From an uncultured Pelagibacteraceae bacterium (lineage in GTDB: Bacteria; Pseudomonadota; Alphaproteobacteria; Pelagibacterales; Pelagibacteraceae): 64,000 bases of DNA. This document shows, in pieces, positions 24,796 to 33,655 of the stretch. Each line of letters opens with the position of its first letter. Position 1 is the stretch's first letter. Under the pieces are notes generated by a model. It saw nothing but the letters and a program-made list of their open reading frames with translations, had not been told where the DNA came from and did not search any database. Where the stretch lies: assembly GCA_902525935.1 (NCBI GenBank), contig CABZJA010000005.1, forward strand, positions 1 through 64,000, in the 5' to 3' direction. Position numbers and translations under genes: made by a program.

Positions 24796-25649
24796 TTTTT
24801 AAACCAATCTTCTTTGGCATACTCAGTTAACTTATAAGTACACCATTCATTTTTTCGTCCTTTATGTAATTTTTTATGAGTATATCTTGCTGGAATTTGA
24901 TAATTTCCAGGAGGATTACCTCTTTTCTTTTGACCTAAAGCACAAGCAATTTGAAGTGGATCAAATGGATTATCTGAGGTTGGAGTTAAATAAACAGAGT
25001 CTTTTAAATCTGGACAAGTTGGATCATTGTGATCGTAAACTCCTTTTCCAAATTTTTTTGAAAGATTTTGACTAAGAATACCAGAACTTAAATGTGCTCC
25101 ATTTTTAACTCCTTTAGTACAAGGCATAGCAAAACCATTGCCATGAAGTAATTCATGAATTGAAATTTTAGTAATTTGACCTGATGCTCTTTTTATAAAC
25201 AAGTATCCATGATGAGGTCCCATTTGACCTCCATCTCCACTTGACGCATCTGTGAATGAAAAATATAATTTTTTTGGATTATTAAACCCCTGTTTTTGCA
25301 AGTAATAATCTGGATAATTAACATTCCATCCACCTTTTCTAGCTTTACGATCCATTCTTGCAAATGAGATATCTAATTTGCCATCTTGTCGATAATCAAA
25401 TTTTAATCTTTGCTTATTACCAGTCATTTTAAAAAATAAATCATCTATTTTTTTGACTTCATTTTCGATCCAACCATTAATATCTCTTTCATTATCTTTT
25501 GTTTTTTTTGCAAGAAAATAAATAAAATGAATTTGATAATCATCAGTTACATCTGGCTGATCTTCAAAAAATCTACCTGGTTTTTCATCTGATGCGAATA
25601 ATGATGAACTAAATAGTGTGATTAATAATGCTAATAATATTTTTTTCAT
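24783..25649 (-). CDS. Secreted HExxHxxG protein, paralogue 1 of a putative metallopeptidase family
   Basis: 288 residues with a signal peptide cut near residue 20. The zinc-type motif is HELLHGNG (165-172). Residue +10 from the first His, where metzincins have the third ligand, is Met175; instead a conserved His186 in KNGAH, 21 residues after His165, is shared with both paralogues and precedes SSGILS, a possible Met-turn equivalent. Other family blocks: GRFFEDQPDV, RQDGKLDISF, GFNNPKK and DSVYLTPTSDNPFDP. Conserved cysteines flank these blocks. It overlaps the DUF1330 gene by ATGA. Peptidase activity is inferred only. Confidence 0.55.
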   Translation of the reverse strand: MKKILLALLITLFSSSLFASDEKPGRFFEDQPDVTDDYQIHFIYFLAKKTKDNERDINGWIENEVKKIDDLFFKMTGNKQRLKFDYRQDGKLDISFARMDRKARKGGWNVNYPDYYLQKQGFNNPKKLYFSFTDASSGDGGQMGPHHGYLFIKRASGQITKISIHELLHGNGFAMPCTKGVKNGAHLSSGILSQNLSKKFGKGVYDHNDPTCPDLKDSVYLTPTSDNPFDPLQIACALGQKKRGNPPGNYQIPARYTHKKLHKGRKNEWCTYKLTEYAKEDWFKKWKD

Positions 25650-25936
25650 AATCCTCTAATTATTATATTAGTCCCTTCAGAATTATCGAGTCTAATTTGT
25701 TTGATAGGTTTATATTCTTCCGAATTATACCACTCTAGCGCCCTCTCATAACTTGGAAATTTTAGAACTATTATTCTTGGAAATTTAGTTTCACCATCAA
25801 ATATTTGATATTCACCATTTCTTACTAAAAACTCTCCATCAAATTTTTTTACAATTGGATTAACTTTTTCAATATACTCTTTATAATTTTCTGTATTGGT
25901 TACTTTTAATTGTGCAATTACATACCCTGCTGACAT
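25646..25936 (-). CDS. DUF1330 family protein
   Basis: 96-residue ferredoxin-like small protein. It starts MSAGYVIAQLKVTNTENYKEY and has the DUF1330 features GEFLVRNGEYQIFDGE, RIIVLKFPSYERALEWYNSEEY and a short end. The biochemical role of DUF1330 is unknown. It lies between two genes for secreted metallopeptidase-like paralogues and shares an ATGA overlap with the downstream one. It has no signal peptide, so it is cytoplasmic unlike its neighbours. Confidence 0.85.
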   Translation of the reverse strand: MSAGYVIAQLKVTNTENYKEYIEKVNPIVKKFDGEFLVRNGEYQIFDGETKFPRIIVLKFPSYERALEWYNSEEYKPIKQIRLDNSEGTNIIIRGL

Positions 25937-25955
25937 ATTAGAATAATTATTTCAC

Positions 25956-26945
25956 TTAATTCCTTTGAAATATACCAAATTCTTCTTCCCATGGAGCTTC
26001 TACGTCGTCTCGTGCATAAAAACAATCTCCACCTTCACCTCTATCATAAATATTTTCATAATTATTTTTCGTAAATTTCCATTTTTCCTTTGGCATACAA
26101 GTAACTTCAAAAGGATCAAAAGGCGTATCTGATGTAGGTGTAAAATAAACACTGTCCTGCATGTTTGGACAAGTTTTATTACTATGACCCCAATAGTCAT
26201 CATTCTTTGGGTCTAAAGTATGATTTGTGCCATCACCCGACCTACTCATCATGTCTTTTGTTTTTTTAGTATTGTGTCCTTCGGTAAAATTTGGTGAACA
26301 TTTATAAATTCCACCCATAGCATGTAAAATCTCGTGTAAGATAAAATATCCAACCTCTTTATTATTAAGTGGCCATTTTTTTTGATGTTTAGAAAATACA
26401 CTAAAAATTGGAAATCCGCCAGAAAATGGCCAATCTTTATGTGTAAAATCTCCGAAGTTAAAATATATTTTTTTAGGGTTGTTCATTCCGTTATTAATAA
26501 TGGATCTTCCAAATACATTTCCACAACTACCCCACTTAGACTTTTTCATATCTTTCTTGGTTCTGTTTATTCTAAGAAAAGTAATATCTAGCTTTCCGTC
26601 TTTACGTCTATCCCATTTTAATTTCTGACCTTCTCCATTATTAAAATTTGATTTCTTATTTGCTTTAGCAGTTGTTTTTAAAATCCATTTATCGGCGGTA
26701 TCAACCCATTTTTCCAACTCTCCATTTATATCTCCCTCTTTATCTTTGGAATCTTTTAATAAAGTGTAAACAATGTGCACTTGGAAATCATCGTTAACAT
26801 CAGGCTGATCCTCAAAATACCTTCCTGGTTTTTTGTCACTATCTAAAATAACATGTGTTGTATCGCTATCATAACATTTGTCAGCATAAACATTTGAAAT
26901 TAAGTTAAGAAAAAAAATGATTGATAACAAAATAGTTTTTTTCAT
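25956..26945 (-). CDS. Secreted HExxHxxG protein, paralogue 3 of a putative metallopeptidase family
   Basis: 329 residues with a signal peptide (about 1-21). The motif is HEILHAMG (204-211). The metzincin third-ligand position is Tyr214, while His224 in TEGH, 20 residues after His204, is conserved in all three copies and is followed by DMMSRSG, which looks like a Met-turn. Shared blocks: GRYFEDQPDV, KDGKLDITF, GMNNPKK and DSVYFTPTSDTPFDP. It is the most divergent copy, with a longer loop before HEILH. It lies between the gamma carbonic anhydrase-like gene and the DUF1330 gene. Confidence 0.55.
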   Translation of the reverse strand: MKKTILLSIIFFLNLISNVYADKCYDSDTTHVILDSDKKPGRYFEDQPDVNDDFQVHIVYTLLKDSKDKEGDINGELEKWVDTADKWILKTTAKANKKSNFNNGEGQKLKWDRRKDGKLDITFLRINRTKKDMKKSKWGSCGNVFGRSIINNGMNNPKKIYFNFGDFTHKDWPFSGGFPIFSVFSKHQKKWPLNNKEVGYFILHEILHAMGGIYKCSPNFTEGHNTKKTKDMMSRSGDGTNHTLDPKNDDYWGHSNKTCPNMQDSVYFTPTSDTPFDPFEVTCMPKEKWKFTKNNYENIYDRGEGGDCFYARDDVEAPWEEEFGIFQRN

Positions 26946-26950
26946 AAAAT

Positions 26951-27463
26951 TTAAATTACTGATTTAGAATACCTTTTCCAATTATCTTGGTAATGTTTTG
27001 CATTTTCAGTTATTTGGCTAATTTGTTCATCTGTAAGTTTTTTAATTACTCTTCCTGGAGCACCAACCACCAATGAATTGTCTGGGATTTGTTTATTTTC
27101 AGTAATTAATGCTTTAGCACCAATAATACAATTTTTACCAATTTTAGCATTGTTTAAGATGACAGCTCCAATTCCGATTAAACTATTGTCACCTATGGTA
27201 CATCCATGAAGCATGACTAGATGGCCTATGGTTACATCTTTGCCAATTTTTAATGGACATCCTGGGTCAGTATGTAAAACACTTCCGTCTTGAACATTTG
27301 AGCCTTCTCCAACATGAATGTTTTCATTATCCCCTCTAATTACAGCATTAAACCAAACACTAGAGTTTTTTTCTAAAGTTACATCTCCAATTATAGTTGC
27401 ATTTGGTGCTACCCAATTTTCGCCAGTGTTTTTTGGTTTTTTATCTTTCAAATCGTAAAACAT
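26951..27463 (-). CDS. Gamma carbonic anhydrase-like hexapeptide-repeat protein
   Basis: 170-residue left-handed beta-helix protein of the YrdA/PaaY/CaiE group: repeats such as ATIIGDV, SSVWFNAVIRGDNENIHVGEGSNVQDGSVLH, IGKDVTIGHLVMLHGCTIGD and ICIGA-type steps. The three metal-binding histidines are in SVLHTD, TIGH and MLHGC. True carbonic anhydrase activity is not assured in this branch. It heads the minus-strand operon of secreted peptidase-like genes and is divergent from the redoxin gene by 20 bases. Confidence 0.88.
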   Translation of the reverse strand: MFYDLKDKKPKNTGENWVAPNATIIGDVTLEKNSSVWFNAVIRGDNENIHVGEGSNVQDGSVLHTDPGCPLKIGKDVTIGHLVMLHGCTIGDNSLIGIGAVILNNAKIGKNCIIGAKALITENKQIPDNSLVVGAPGRVIKKLTDEQISQITENAKHYQDNWKRYSKSVI

Positions 27464-27483
27464 TATTTATATATTATTACATT

Positions 27484-28038
27484 ATGCCTATTAAAACACC
27501 AGTATGTGATTTTGAAAAAAAAGCTGAAAACTTTGAATTAAAATCTACAGAGAACAAATTAATATCATTAAATGATATCAAAGGTGAAAATGGAACATTA
27601 ATAATGTTTATTTGTAATCATTGTCCTTATGTAAAAGCAATTATAAAAGATCTAGTGGAGGATTGTAATAAATTAAATGATTTAGGAATAAATTCAGTTG
27701 CAATATGCTCTAATGATCCAGTTAATTATCCAGAAGATTCCTTTGAAAAAATGATAGAGTTTGCAATTAAACATAAGTTTAATTTTCCTTACCTAATTGA
27801 TGAAACACAAGATATTGCAAGAAAATATGATGCTGTATGTACTCCAGATTTTTTCGGATATGATAAAGATTTTGGTCTTCAATATAGAGGAAGAATAAGA
27901 GAATTAAGAGAACTAAAGGCTGTGAGATCTGGAGATAGTGATTTATTTATTGCTATGAAACAAGTTTCAGAGACAGGTAAAGGTCCTGAAGAACAATTCC
28001 CAAGTATGGGTTGTGGTATAAAATGGTCATCTAATTAA
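27484..28038 (+). CDS. Thioredoxin-fold redoxin family protein
   Basis: 184 residues from the ATG at 27484; an upstream in-frame extension would overlap the divergent gene and lacks sense. The AhpC/TSA-Redoxin layout is seen: FELKSTENKLISLNDIKG, then GTLIMFICNHCPYVKAI with a CxxC (CNHC), DPVNYPEDS and YRGRIRE. Cytoplasmic thiol oxidoreductase or peroxidase-like activity is likely. The stop overlaps the glycosyltransferase ATG (TAATG). Confidence 0.85.
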   Translation: MPIKTPVCDFEKKAENFELKSTENKLISLNDIKGENGTLIMFICNHCPYVKAIIKDLVEDCNKLNDLGINSVAICSNDPVNYPEDSFEKMIEFAIKHKFNFPYLIDETQDIARKYDAVCTPDFFGYDKDFGLQYRGRIRELRELKAVRSGDSDLFIAMKQVSETGKGPEEQFPSMGCGIKWSSN

Positions 28039-29120
28039 TGCATTTAATAATAACTAGAACTTTCCCTCCTGAAGTTGGTGGTATGCAAAATCTAATGTGG
28101 GGATTGGCAAGATCTTTATCAAAAATTGATATGGTTAAAGTTTTTGCCGATTATCACGAAGATCATAAAAAGTTTGATGATAAAGTTTCATTTACAATTG
28201 AAAGAGTTAGTGGAGTTAAATTATTAAGAAAATATAGAAAATCTCTACTAATAAATGAATATTTAAATGAAAATAAAAATGTAAATTGTATCATTGCAGA
28301 TCACTGGAAAAGTTTAGAACTTATAAAATCAAAAAAAAAGAAAATATGCTTAATTCATTCTAAAGAAATTAATCATCCTAAAGGATCTAGACTGAACAAA
28401 AAAGTTCTGGAGGTTTTAAATAATGTTGATCATGTTGTAGCAAACTCAAATTTCACAAAAAATTTAGCAGTTAGTCTTGGGGTTGAAGAAAAAAGATTAA
28501 TAGTCATAAATCCAGGTGTAGATCCCGTTGAAGAAATTCCAAAAGACGACCTTAAACAAGCAGAAGAAATGCTAAAAGGAAAAAAACAAAGGCTAATTAC
28601 TGTTTCTAGATTTGATAAAAGAAAAAATCATGAAAAAGTTATAATGGCTATTCGGAATTTAAAAGAGAAATATCCTGATATTACTTACACTTGTATAGGA
28701 TACGGAGATGAAGAAGAAAATTTGAAAAAATTAGTTATAGAACTAAAACTTGATAAATATGTAGTTTTTTTAAGTGATATCTCTAATGAATTAAAAAATG
28801 CACTAATAGCAAAGTCCAATATTTTTATTATGCCATCTGTAATTCACAAAACTTCAATTGAGGGCTTTGGTATTTCTTTCATTGAGGCTGCACAATATGG
28901 GGTACCGTCTATTGGTGGCAAAGATGGTGGTGCTTCTGATGCAATTGTTCATAATAAAACGGGTTTACTTTGTGATGGCAACAGTCTAGATGAAATTTAT
29001 TCAAGTATAGATAATTTATTTGAGGGAAATAAATATGTTGAATTTGGAAAAGAGTGCAAAAAACACTCTGAAAATTTTCTTTGGGATAAGATAATTGAAA
29101 ACTACAAAAGAATCCTATAA
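28038..29120 (+). CDS. Glycosyltransferase family 4
   Basis: 360-residue GT-B enzyme that transfers a sugar from a nucleotide sugar, probably to envelope polysaccharide or lipid. N-terminal TRTFPPEVGGMQNLMWGLARSL is typical of GT4. The C-terminal domain has LITVSRFDKRKNHEKVI, GYGDEEENLK and the EGFGISFIEAAQYGVPSIGG nucleotide-sugar motif with the E-x7-E glutamates. It is coupled to the redoxin gene by a TAATG overlap. Confidence 0.92.
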   Translation: MHLIITRTFPPEVGGMQNLMWGLARSLSKIDMVKVFADYHEDHKKFDDKVSFTIERVSGVKLLRKYRKSLLINEYLNENKNVNCIIADHWKSLELIKSKKKKICLIHSKEINHPKGSRLNKKVLEVLNNVDHVVANSNFTKNLAVSLGVEEKRLIVINPGVDPVEEIPKDDLKQAEEMLKGKKQRLITVSRFDKRKNHEKVIMAIRNLKEKYPDITYTCIGYGDEEENLKKLVIELKLDKYVVFLSDISNELKNALIAKSNIFIMPSVIHKTSIEGFGISFIEAAQYGVPSIGGKDGGASDAIVHNKTGLLCDGNSLDEIYSSIDNLFEGNKYVEFGKECKKHSENFLWDKIIENYKRIL

Positions 29121-29129
29121 AATTTACTA

Positions 29130-29546
29130 ATGCTAGATAAATTTAATGGAACAATTTATTTAAGTATTTTTATCATTCATTTTATCATTTATGCCGTTTA
29201 CGCTTTCAGAACAGTGGTTGCTACAAAATCATTTTTAGATCAATATAATATAGATCATTCTGCAGCAGTGATGGTTAGATTTTTTGGGGCGCCTTTTATT
29301 GCATCAATTTTAGTGGCACTTTACATAATGTTAATCAAAGTGGATGGTTTAGCAGGTACATGGGGTTTCTTTACACTAATTTTTGCACAAAACGTTTTAT
29401 ATTTCCTTATTGGAATATATACAATTTATGTCAATAAGCTTGGACATAACGAAAAAACAAATAGTGAAGGTGTTATTGCATCAGGAATTTTAACAGTGCT
29501 AAGTGGAATTCTTTGCTACGGTTTAGCTGATAAAATTTATATTTAA
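29130..29546 (+). CDS. Hypothetical small membrane protein
   Basis: 138 residues with four predicted membrane helices (about 9-28, 50-70, 78-98 and 116-135). I do not recognise the family. A charged loop HNEKTNSE precedes the last helix. It lies nine bases after the glycosyltransferase gene on the same strand and overlaps the stop of the converging tctA gene by four bases. Confidence 0.6.
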   Translation: MLDKFNGTIYLSIFIIHFIIYAVYAFRTVVATKSFLDQYNIDHSAAVMVRFFGAPFIASILVALYIMLIKVDGLAGTWGFFTLIFAQNVLYFLIGIYTIYVNKLGHNEKTNSEGVIASGILTVLSGILCYGLADKIYI

Positions 29547-31042
29547 TTTTTTTTTCTAAAAGTTGAAAAAATTTGCCAACCAACAATTGTTATTGTGATC
29601 AATAATATTATTAGAGTTATTGGTCTATCCCATAAAAAATTAGGTGATCCATCACTTATTAATAGTGATCTTCTCAATGTTTCCTCCATTAGACCCCCGA
29701 GTACGAAAGCCAATATTAAAGGTGGCATGGGGAAATCATAGAGCCTTAAAAAAGTTGCAACTACAGCAATAATTATCATTAAAAAAATATCAAAATTGTT
29801 AAATGACATTAGATATATTCCTGTTACTGAAAAAAATAAAATTAAAGGAATTAAGTAATTTCTAGGTACAGCTAAAATTCTTGCGATATAAGGGATTAAA
29901 GGTAAATTTAAAATCAAAAGCACTACCATACCGATGTACATTGACATAATAACTGACCAGAAAATTTCTGGGTTGGTTTGATAAAGTCTTGGACCCGGCT
30001 GAATACCAAATCCTAAAAGAGCTCCGAGCATTACAGCAGTTGTACCACTTCCAGGAATTCCTAATGTTAGCAATGGTACAAAAGAACCAGAGCAAGCAGC
30101 ATTATTTGCTGTCTCTGGTGCTGATAAACCATGAACGCTTCCTTTTCCAAATTTTTGTTTCTCCTCTTCATTTACATAATTTCTTTCCATTCCATATGCT
30201 AAGAAAGATGCAATTGTTGCACCTGCACCAGGTAAAACACCAATTAAGAAACCAAGTATTGAGGATCTAGGTATTGTTTTGGCCATTTTGATGGTTTCTT
30301 CTTTATTTACTTTAATTGAACCTAGTTCTGTTAATGAGATTTGTTTTGCGGCTCTATTTGGATCTTTCCCTCTAAAAACAATCGTCAGAGCTTCACTCAT
30401 TGCAAATGTAGCCATGACAATTAAGACAAAGCTTATTCCATCAGTTAAATTCATATTGTTAAAAGTAAATCTTGTTATATCTGACAATGAATCTTGACCA
30501 ACTGTTGCTAACATTAATCCTAAAACTACCATCATCATTGCTTTTAAAAACTGTCCTTTAGATGAAAATGCAGAAATTGCCGTTAAACCCAAAATCATTA
30601 GTGCAAAATAGTCAGGTGATCTAAAAGCTAAACTTACTTTTGACAAACTAGGCGCTGCAACTAATAAAAATATTGCAGAAATTGTTCCTCCTGCAAATGA
30701 GCTATAAGCAGCGATTGCTAAAGCCTTTCCAGCTTTACCTTGTTGCGCCATTGGATAGCCATCAAACGCAGTAGCAACAGTTCCTGGTATTCCAGGTGCA
30801 TTTAACAAGATTGATGATGTAGATCCTCCAAATACTGCACCGTAGTAAACACCAGCCATCAAAATCAAACCCGTTGATGGATCAAAGCCGTAAGTAATTG
30901 GTATCATTAATGCTATTGCAGTCATTGGTCCAAGTCCAGGTAACATTCCAATTATTGTTCCAGCAAAACAACCAACCATCACCATTAAAATATTCGTTAA
31001 CGATAGTGCAGTTGATAATCCAATTAATATTCCTTCGATCAT
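29543..31042 (-). CDS. tctA: Tripartite tricarboxylate transporter large permease TctA (second system)
   Basis: 499 residues with about 12 helices. The glycine-rich motifs are GMLPGLGPMTAIALM near residue 33, FGGSTSSILLNAPGIPGTVATAFDG near residue 70, and ETANNAACSGSFVPLLTLGIPGSGTT in the second half. It shares an ATGA overlap with the tctB gene. It is not closely similar to the copy at 3394, so the two systems probably differ in substrate. Confidence 0.94.
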   Translation of the reverse strand: MIEGILIGLSTALSLTNILMVMVGCFAGTIIGMLPGLGPMTAIALMIPITYGFDPSTGLILMAGVYYGAVFGGSTSSILLNAPGIPGTVATAFDGYPMAQQGKAGKALAIAAYSSFAGGTISAIFLLVAAPSLSKVSLAFRSPDYFALMILGLTAISAFSSKGQFLKAMMMVVLGLMLATVGQDSLSDITRFTFNNMNLTDGISFVLIVMATFAMSEALTIVFRGKDPNRAAKQISLTELGSIKVNKEETIKMAKTIPRSSILGFLIGVLPGAGATIASFLAYGMERNYVNEEEKQKFGKGSVHGLSAPETANNAACSGSFVPLLTLGIPGSGTTAVMLGALLGFGIQPGPRLYQTNPEIFWSVIMSMYIGMVVLLILNLPLIPYIARILAVPRNYLIPLILFFSVTGIYLMSFNNFDIFLMIIIAVVATFLRLYDFPMPPLILAFVLGGLMEETLRRSLLISDGSPNFLWDRPITLIILLITITIVGWQIFSTFRKKN

Positions 31043-31509
31043 CCCATAACTCCAATGTATTTTAAAAAAGGATCACGAAGATAAATGTTCAATAAACCGT
31101 GTAATAAATACATAAAAGCAGCAACAAATGGAAAAGATAAAATAAACATCAATCCCCATCTTCTTTCACCTAGGAAATAGTAAGATGCAAAAAGAAATAA
31201 AGAAGTTGATATAAAATATCCAATTTTTAAAATTACAGCTGCATATATTAGAGAGATAATTATTAAATAGATTATACTTTTATAATCTAAGTGTTTATGA
31301 TTTACCTCTTTAGTAATTTTCTCAGGTAAAATTATTTTTAAACTTGATAAAACTATTCCTGCCCAACCTAAATATATTGGAAAAGTCCTAGCATTGAATG
31401 GTGCATTCTCATCGAATGCAAATACTTGAATGTTGTAAGCTGTATATAAATAAAAGACTGATAAAACTAAAAAAAGCAGTGAGATAAATTTTGTAGGACT
31501 TATTCTCAC
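31039..31509 (-). CDS. tctB: Tripartite tricarboxylate transporter small permease TctB (second system)
   Basis: 156 residues with four predicted helices in the TctB pattern. It starts with GTG at 31509; no closer ATG keeps the first helix. It is 30 bases downstream of tctC and overlaps tctA by four bases. The call rests on size, topology and position. Confidence 0.88.
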   Translation of the reverse strand: MRISPTKFISLLFLVLSVFYLYTAYNIQVFAFDENAPFNARTFPIYLGWAGIVLSSLKIILPEKITKEVNHKHLDYKSIIYLIIISLIYAAVILKIGYFISTSLFLFASYYFLGERRWGLMFILSFPFVAAFMYLLHGLLNIYLRDPFLKYIGVMG

Positions 31510-31525
31510 TGCTTTACATTCTTTA

Positions 31526-31543
31526 ATAATCTATAAAGATTAT
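31526..31543 (-). other. Weak AT-rich hairpin at the tctC-tctB junction
   Basis: ATAATCT and AGATTAT (31526-31532, 31537-31543) form a seven-pair stem with a four-base loop that includes the tctC stop codon. It holds only one G-C pair per side, so it is far weaker than the hairpins at the other binding-protein junctions and may be chance. Confidence 0.3.
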
Positions 31544-32514
31544 ATTACACCAAGTTTTTTCATCAAAGCTGTCATTTCAACAGTTTGTTTTTCTAAGAAC
31601 GCATCAAATTTAGAACCTGGGTTATAAATATTTACCCAAGCATTTCTTTTTCTAACAGCTTCCCACTCTGATGTTTTTTGAACATCACCAAGCATTTTAG
31701 AGATTTTGTTATAGTCGCTCATGCTCATGCTTTTTGGTGCAAAAAAACCTCTCCAGTTAACAAACTGAACATCATATCCTTGCTCTTTTAATGTTGGAGC
31801 TTCTGGTGCATCACCTACTCTTTCAGGAGCAGTGATACCAATTATTCTTACTTGATCTCTAGCACCCATTACTTCACCTAAACCCGTTGAAAGTATTTGA
31901 GTTTCTCCAGATAAAAGTCCAGCAAGTGCCTTTCCACCAGCATCATATGGAACATAAATCACATCGTTAGGATTTGCTCCAGCTGCTTGGAAAGCTAACG
32001 CACCAATTAAATGGTCCATGCTTCCTCTTACAGATCCACCAGCCATTTTTATTGATTTTGGATCTTTTTGATATTGATCAACTGCATCTTTGAAATTTTT
32101 GATAGGTGAATTTTTTGCAACAACTATTGCACCATAATCACCAATTACACCTGCAATTGGTTTAACATCTTTATAAGATAATGTACCAGTACCTTTTACA
32201 TAACCTTTGTGTCTTGTAATAGATCTTAAAACCAATGGTGTTGACTGAACTAAAACTGTATCTTTTGGAGCGTTATTGATTAGGTAAGCTAAAGCTTTAC
32301 CACCTCCACCACCTGACATATTTTCAAATGATGCACTTTTCAAAAAACCAGCTTTTGTTAATGCTTCTCCAGTACCTCTAGCAGTTCCATCCCAACCACC
32401 ACCAGCACCACCGCCAATTAAAAAATGTAATTTTTCAACTGCAAATGAACTTGTTGATGAAAATAGAAGGAAAGCAGAGAATAAAACTGAAATAAAAGTT
32501 TTAATTAGTTTCAT
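31540..32514 (-). CDS. tctC: Tripartite tricarboxylate transporter substrate-binding protein TctC (second system)
   Basis: Periplasmic binding protein, 324 residues from the ATG at 32514, chosen because GAGGAGA lies just upstream and because the product then begins with a signal peptide (MKLIKTFISVLF, cut near SSFAVEKL). Mature features are FLIGGGAGGGWDGTARG, ENMSGGGGGKALAYL and MAGGSVRGSMDHLIGAL, as in the Bug family. It is divergent from an AbrB-family membrane protein gene by 61 bases, a common pairing for TTT systems. Ligand unknown. Confidence 0.92.
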   Translation of the reverse strand: MKLIKTFISVLFSAFLLFSSTSSFAVEKLHFLIGGGAGGGWDGTARGTGEALTKAGFLKSASFENMSGGGGGKALAYLINNAPKDTVLVQSTPLVLRSITRHKGYVKGTGTLSYKDVKPIAGVIGDYGAIVVAKNSPIKNFKDAVDQYQKDPKSIKMAGGSVRGSMDHLIGALAFQAAGANPNDVIYVPYDAGGKALAGLLSGETQILSTGLGEVMGARDQVRIIGITAPERVGDAPEAPTLKEQGYDVQFVNWRGFFAPKSMSMSDYNKISKMLGDVQKTSEWEAVRKRNAWVNIYNPGSKFDAFLEKQTVEMTALMKKLGVI

Positions 32515-32575
32515 TATTTCTCCTCTTATTATATTTATGAAACTATCATTAAACATAAGTTATAAATTTTAGTCA

Positions 32576-33655
32576 ATGCTCAAATATAATTTTTCCAAAA
32601 ACATAAAGGAATATTTTTTAGCGTTAGTAGGTAGTTATAAAGCTCTATTTATAGGACTTGTTGGTGGATACTTAGGTACTTTAATTAATTTACCTTTGCC
32701 CTGGTTATTAGGATCTCTTGGTTTAAATTTATGTTTCGCATTTACAAATTTTAAAATAGTTTTTCCAACTAAATTATTAAATCCTATATTTTTAATAGTT
32801 GGTATAATTCTTGGTGGAACTTTAAACGTAACACTTTTGTATAAAATTCATTTATGGTTTTTTTCATCATTAGCGATGTTAATCTGTACAATAGTCAGTA
32901 CTATTCTTGCTGGTTATTATTTTTTTAAAGTTTGTAAATTTAGTAAATTCATTTCAGTTTTAGCAGCGCTTCCAGGTGCATTTGTTCCAATATCTGCAGC
33001 ATTATTAGAATTTGGTAAAAGCAAAAATGATAAAGGTGTATTAATCCCTCAGGCTACTAGAGTGATATTTATTGTAAGTTTTGTTCCTATTTTTTTTATT
33101 AACAATTTAGGCTTTTCAGAAATGACAGGTTACAATTATGAAAATATCTATAACGAAAGATATTTTTTAGAAATATTATTTTTGTTAATAATTTGTTTTA
33201 TTTTTGCAAACATCTTAAAAAATTATAAAATTCCATCACCTTCTCTAGTTGGTGCGATGGCTTTATCTGGTGCTTTTTATACCTTTGAAATAATTAATGC
33301 CAGATTTCCAGATGCATTTATAAATATTGCATTTATATTTCTTGGAACAGCTTTAGGCACAAGATTAAATGGATTAAAAATTAAAGAATTATTTTTTTAT
33401 ATATTTCATGGAATAATTGTAAGTTCAATTTTAGTTATTGTTGCAATGATAACTGCTTATTTGCTCTCTTATATAGGGTTTGAATTTATCCCAACTTTTT
33501 TAAGTTTTGCTCCTGGAGGAATTCATGAAATGGTTGTTATTAGTGTCGCTTATAACATTGATCCAATATTTGTGAGCTACCATCATTTTTTAAGAATTTT
33601 TTTAATAGTTTTATTTTTACCTTTTTTATTATCAAAATTTAGAAAAACTAATTAA
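32576..33655 (+). CDS. AbrB family putative membrane transporter/regulator
   Basis: 359-residue membrane protein with about ten helices in two repeats; GLVGGYLGTLINLPLPWLLGSLG near the start and APGGIHEMVVISVAYNIDP near the end match the AbrB family (ammonia monooxygenase-like/DUF). Members are often next to TTT transporter genes, as here. Its function is not established; E. coli AbrB was linked to aidB expression. The stop overlaps the converging glycosyltransferase stop region by eight bases. Confidence 0.85.
   Translation: MLKYNFSKNIKEYFLALVGSYKALFIGLVGGYLGTLINLPLPWLLGSLGLNLCFAFTNFKIVFPTKLLNPIFLIVGIILGGTLNVTLLYKIHLWFFSSLAMLICTIVSTILAGYYFFKVCKFSKFISVLAALPGAFVPISAALLEFGKSKNDKGVLIPQATRVIFIVSFVPIFFINNLGFSEMTGYNYENIYNERYFLEILFLLIICFIFANILKNYKIPSPSLVGAMALSGAFYTFEIINARFPDAFINIAFIFLGTALGTRLNGLKIKELFFYIFHGIIVSSILVIVAMITAYLLSYIGFEFIPTFLSFAPGGIHEMVVISVAYNIDPIFVSYHHFLRIFLIVLFLPFLLSKFRKTN

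Noticed and set aside
24783-25649. Assigning this protein to a standard metzincin family
   Set aside because: The canonical third ligand at +10 is Met, so the usual HExxHxxGxxH/D signature is not complete.
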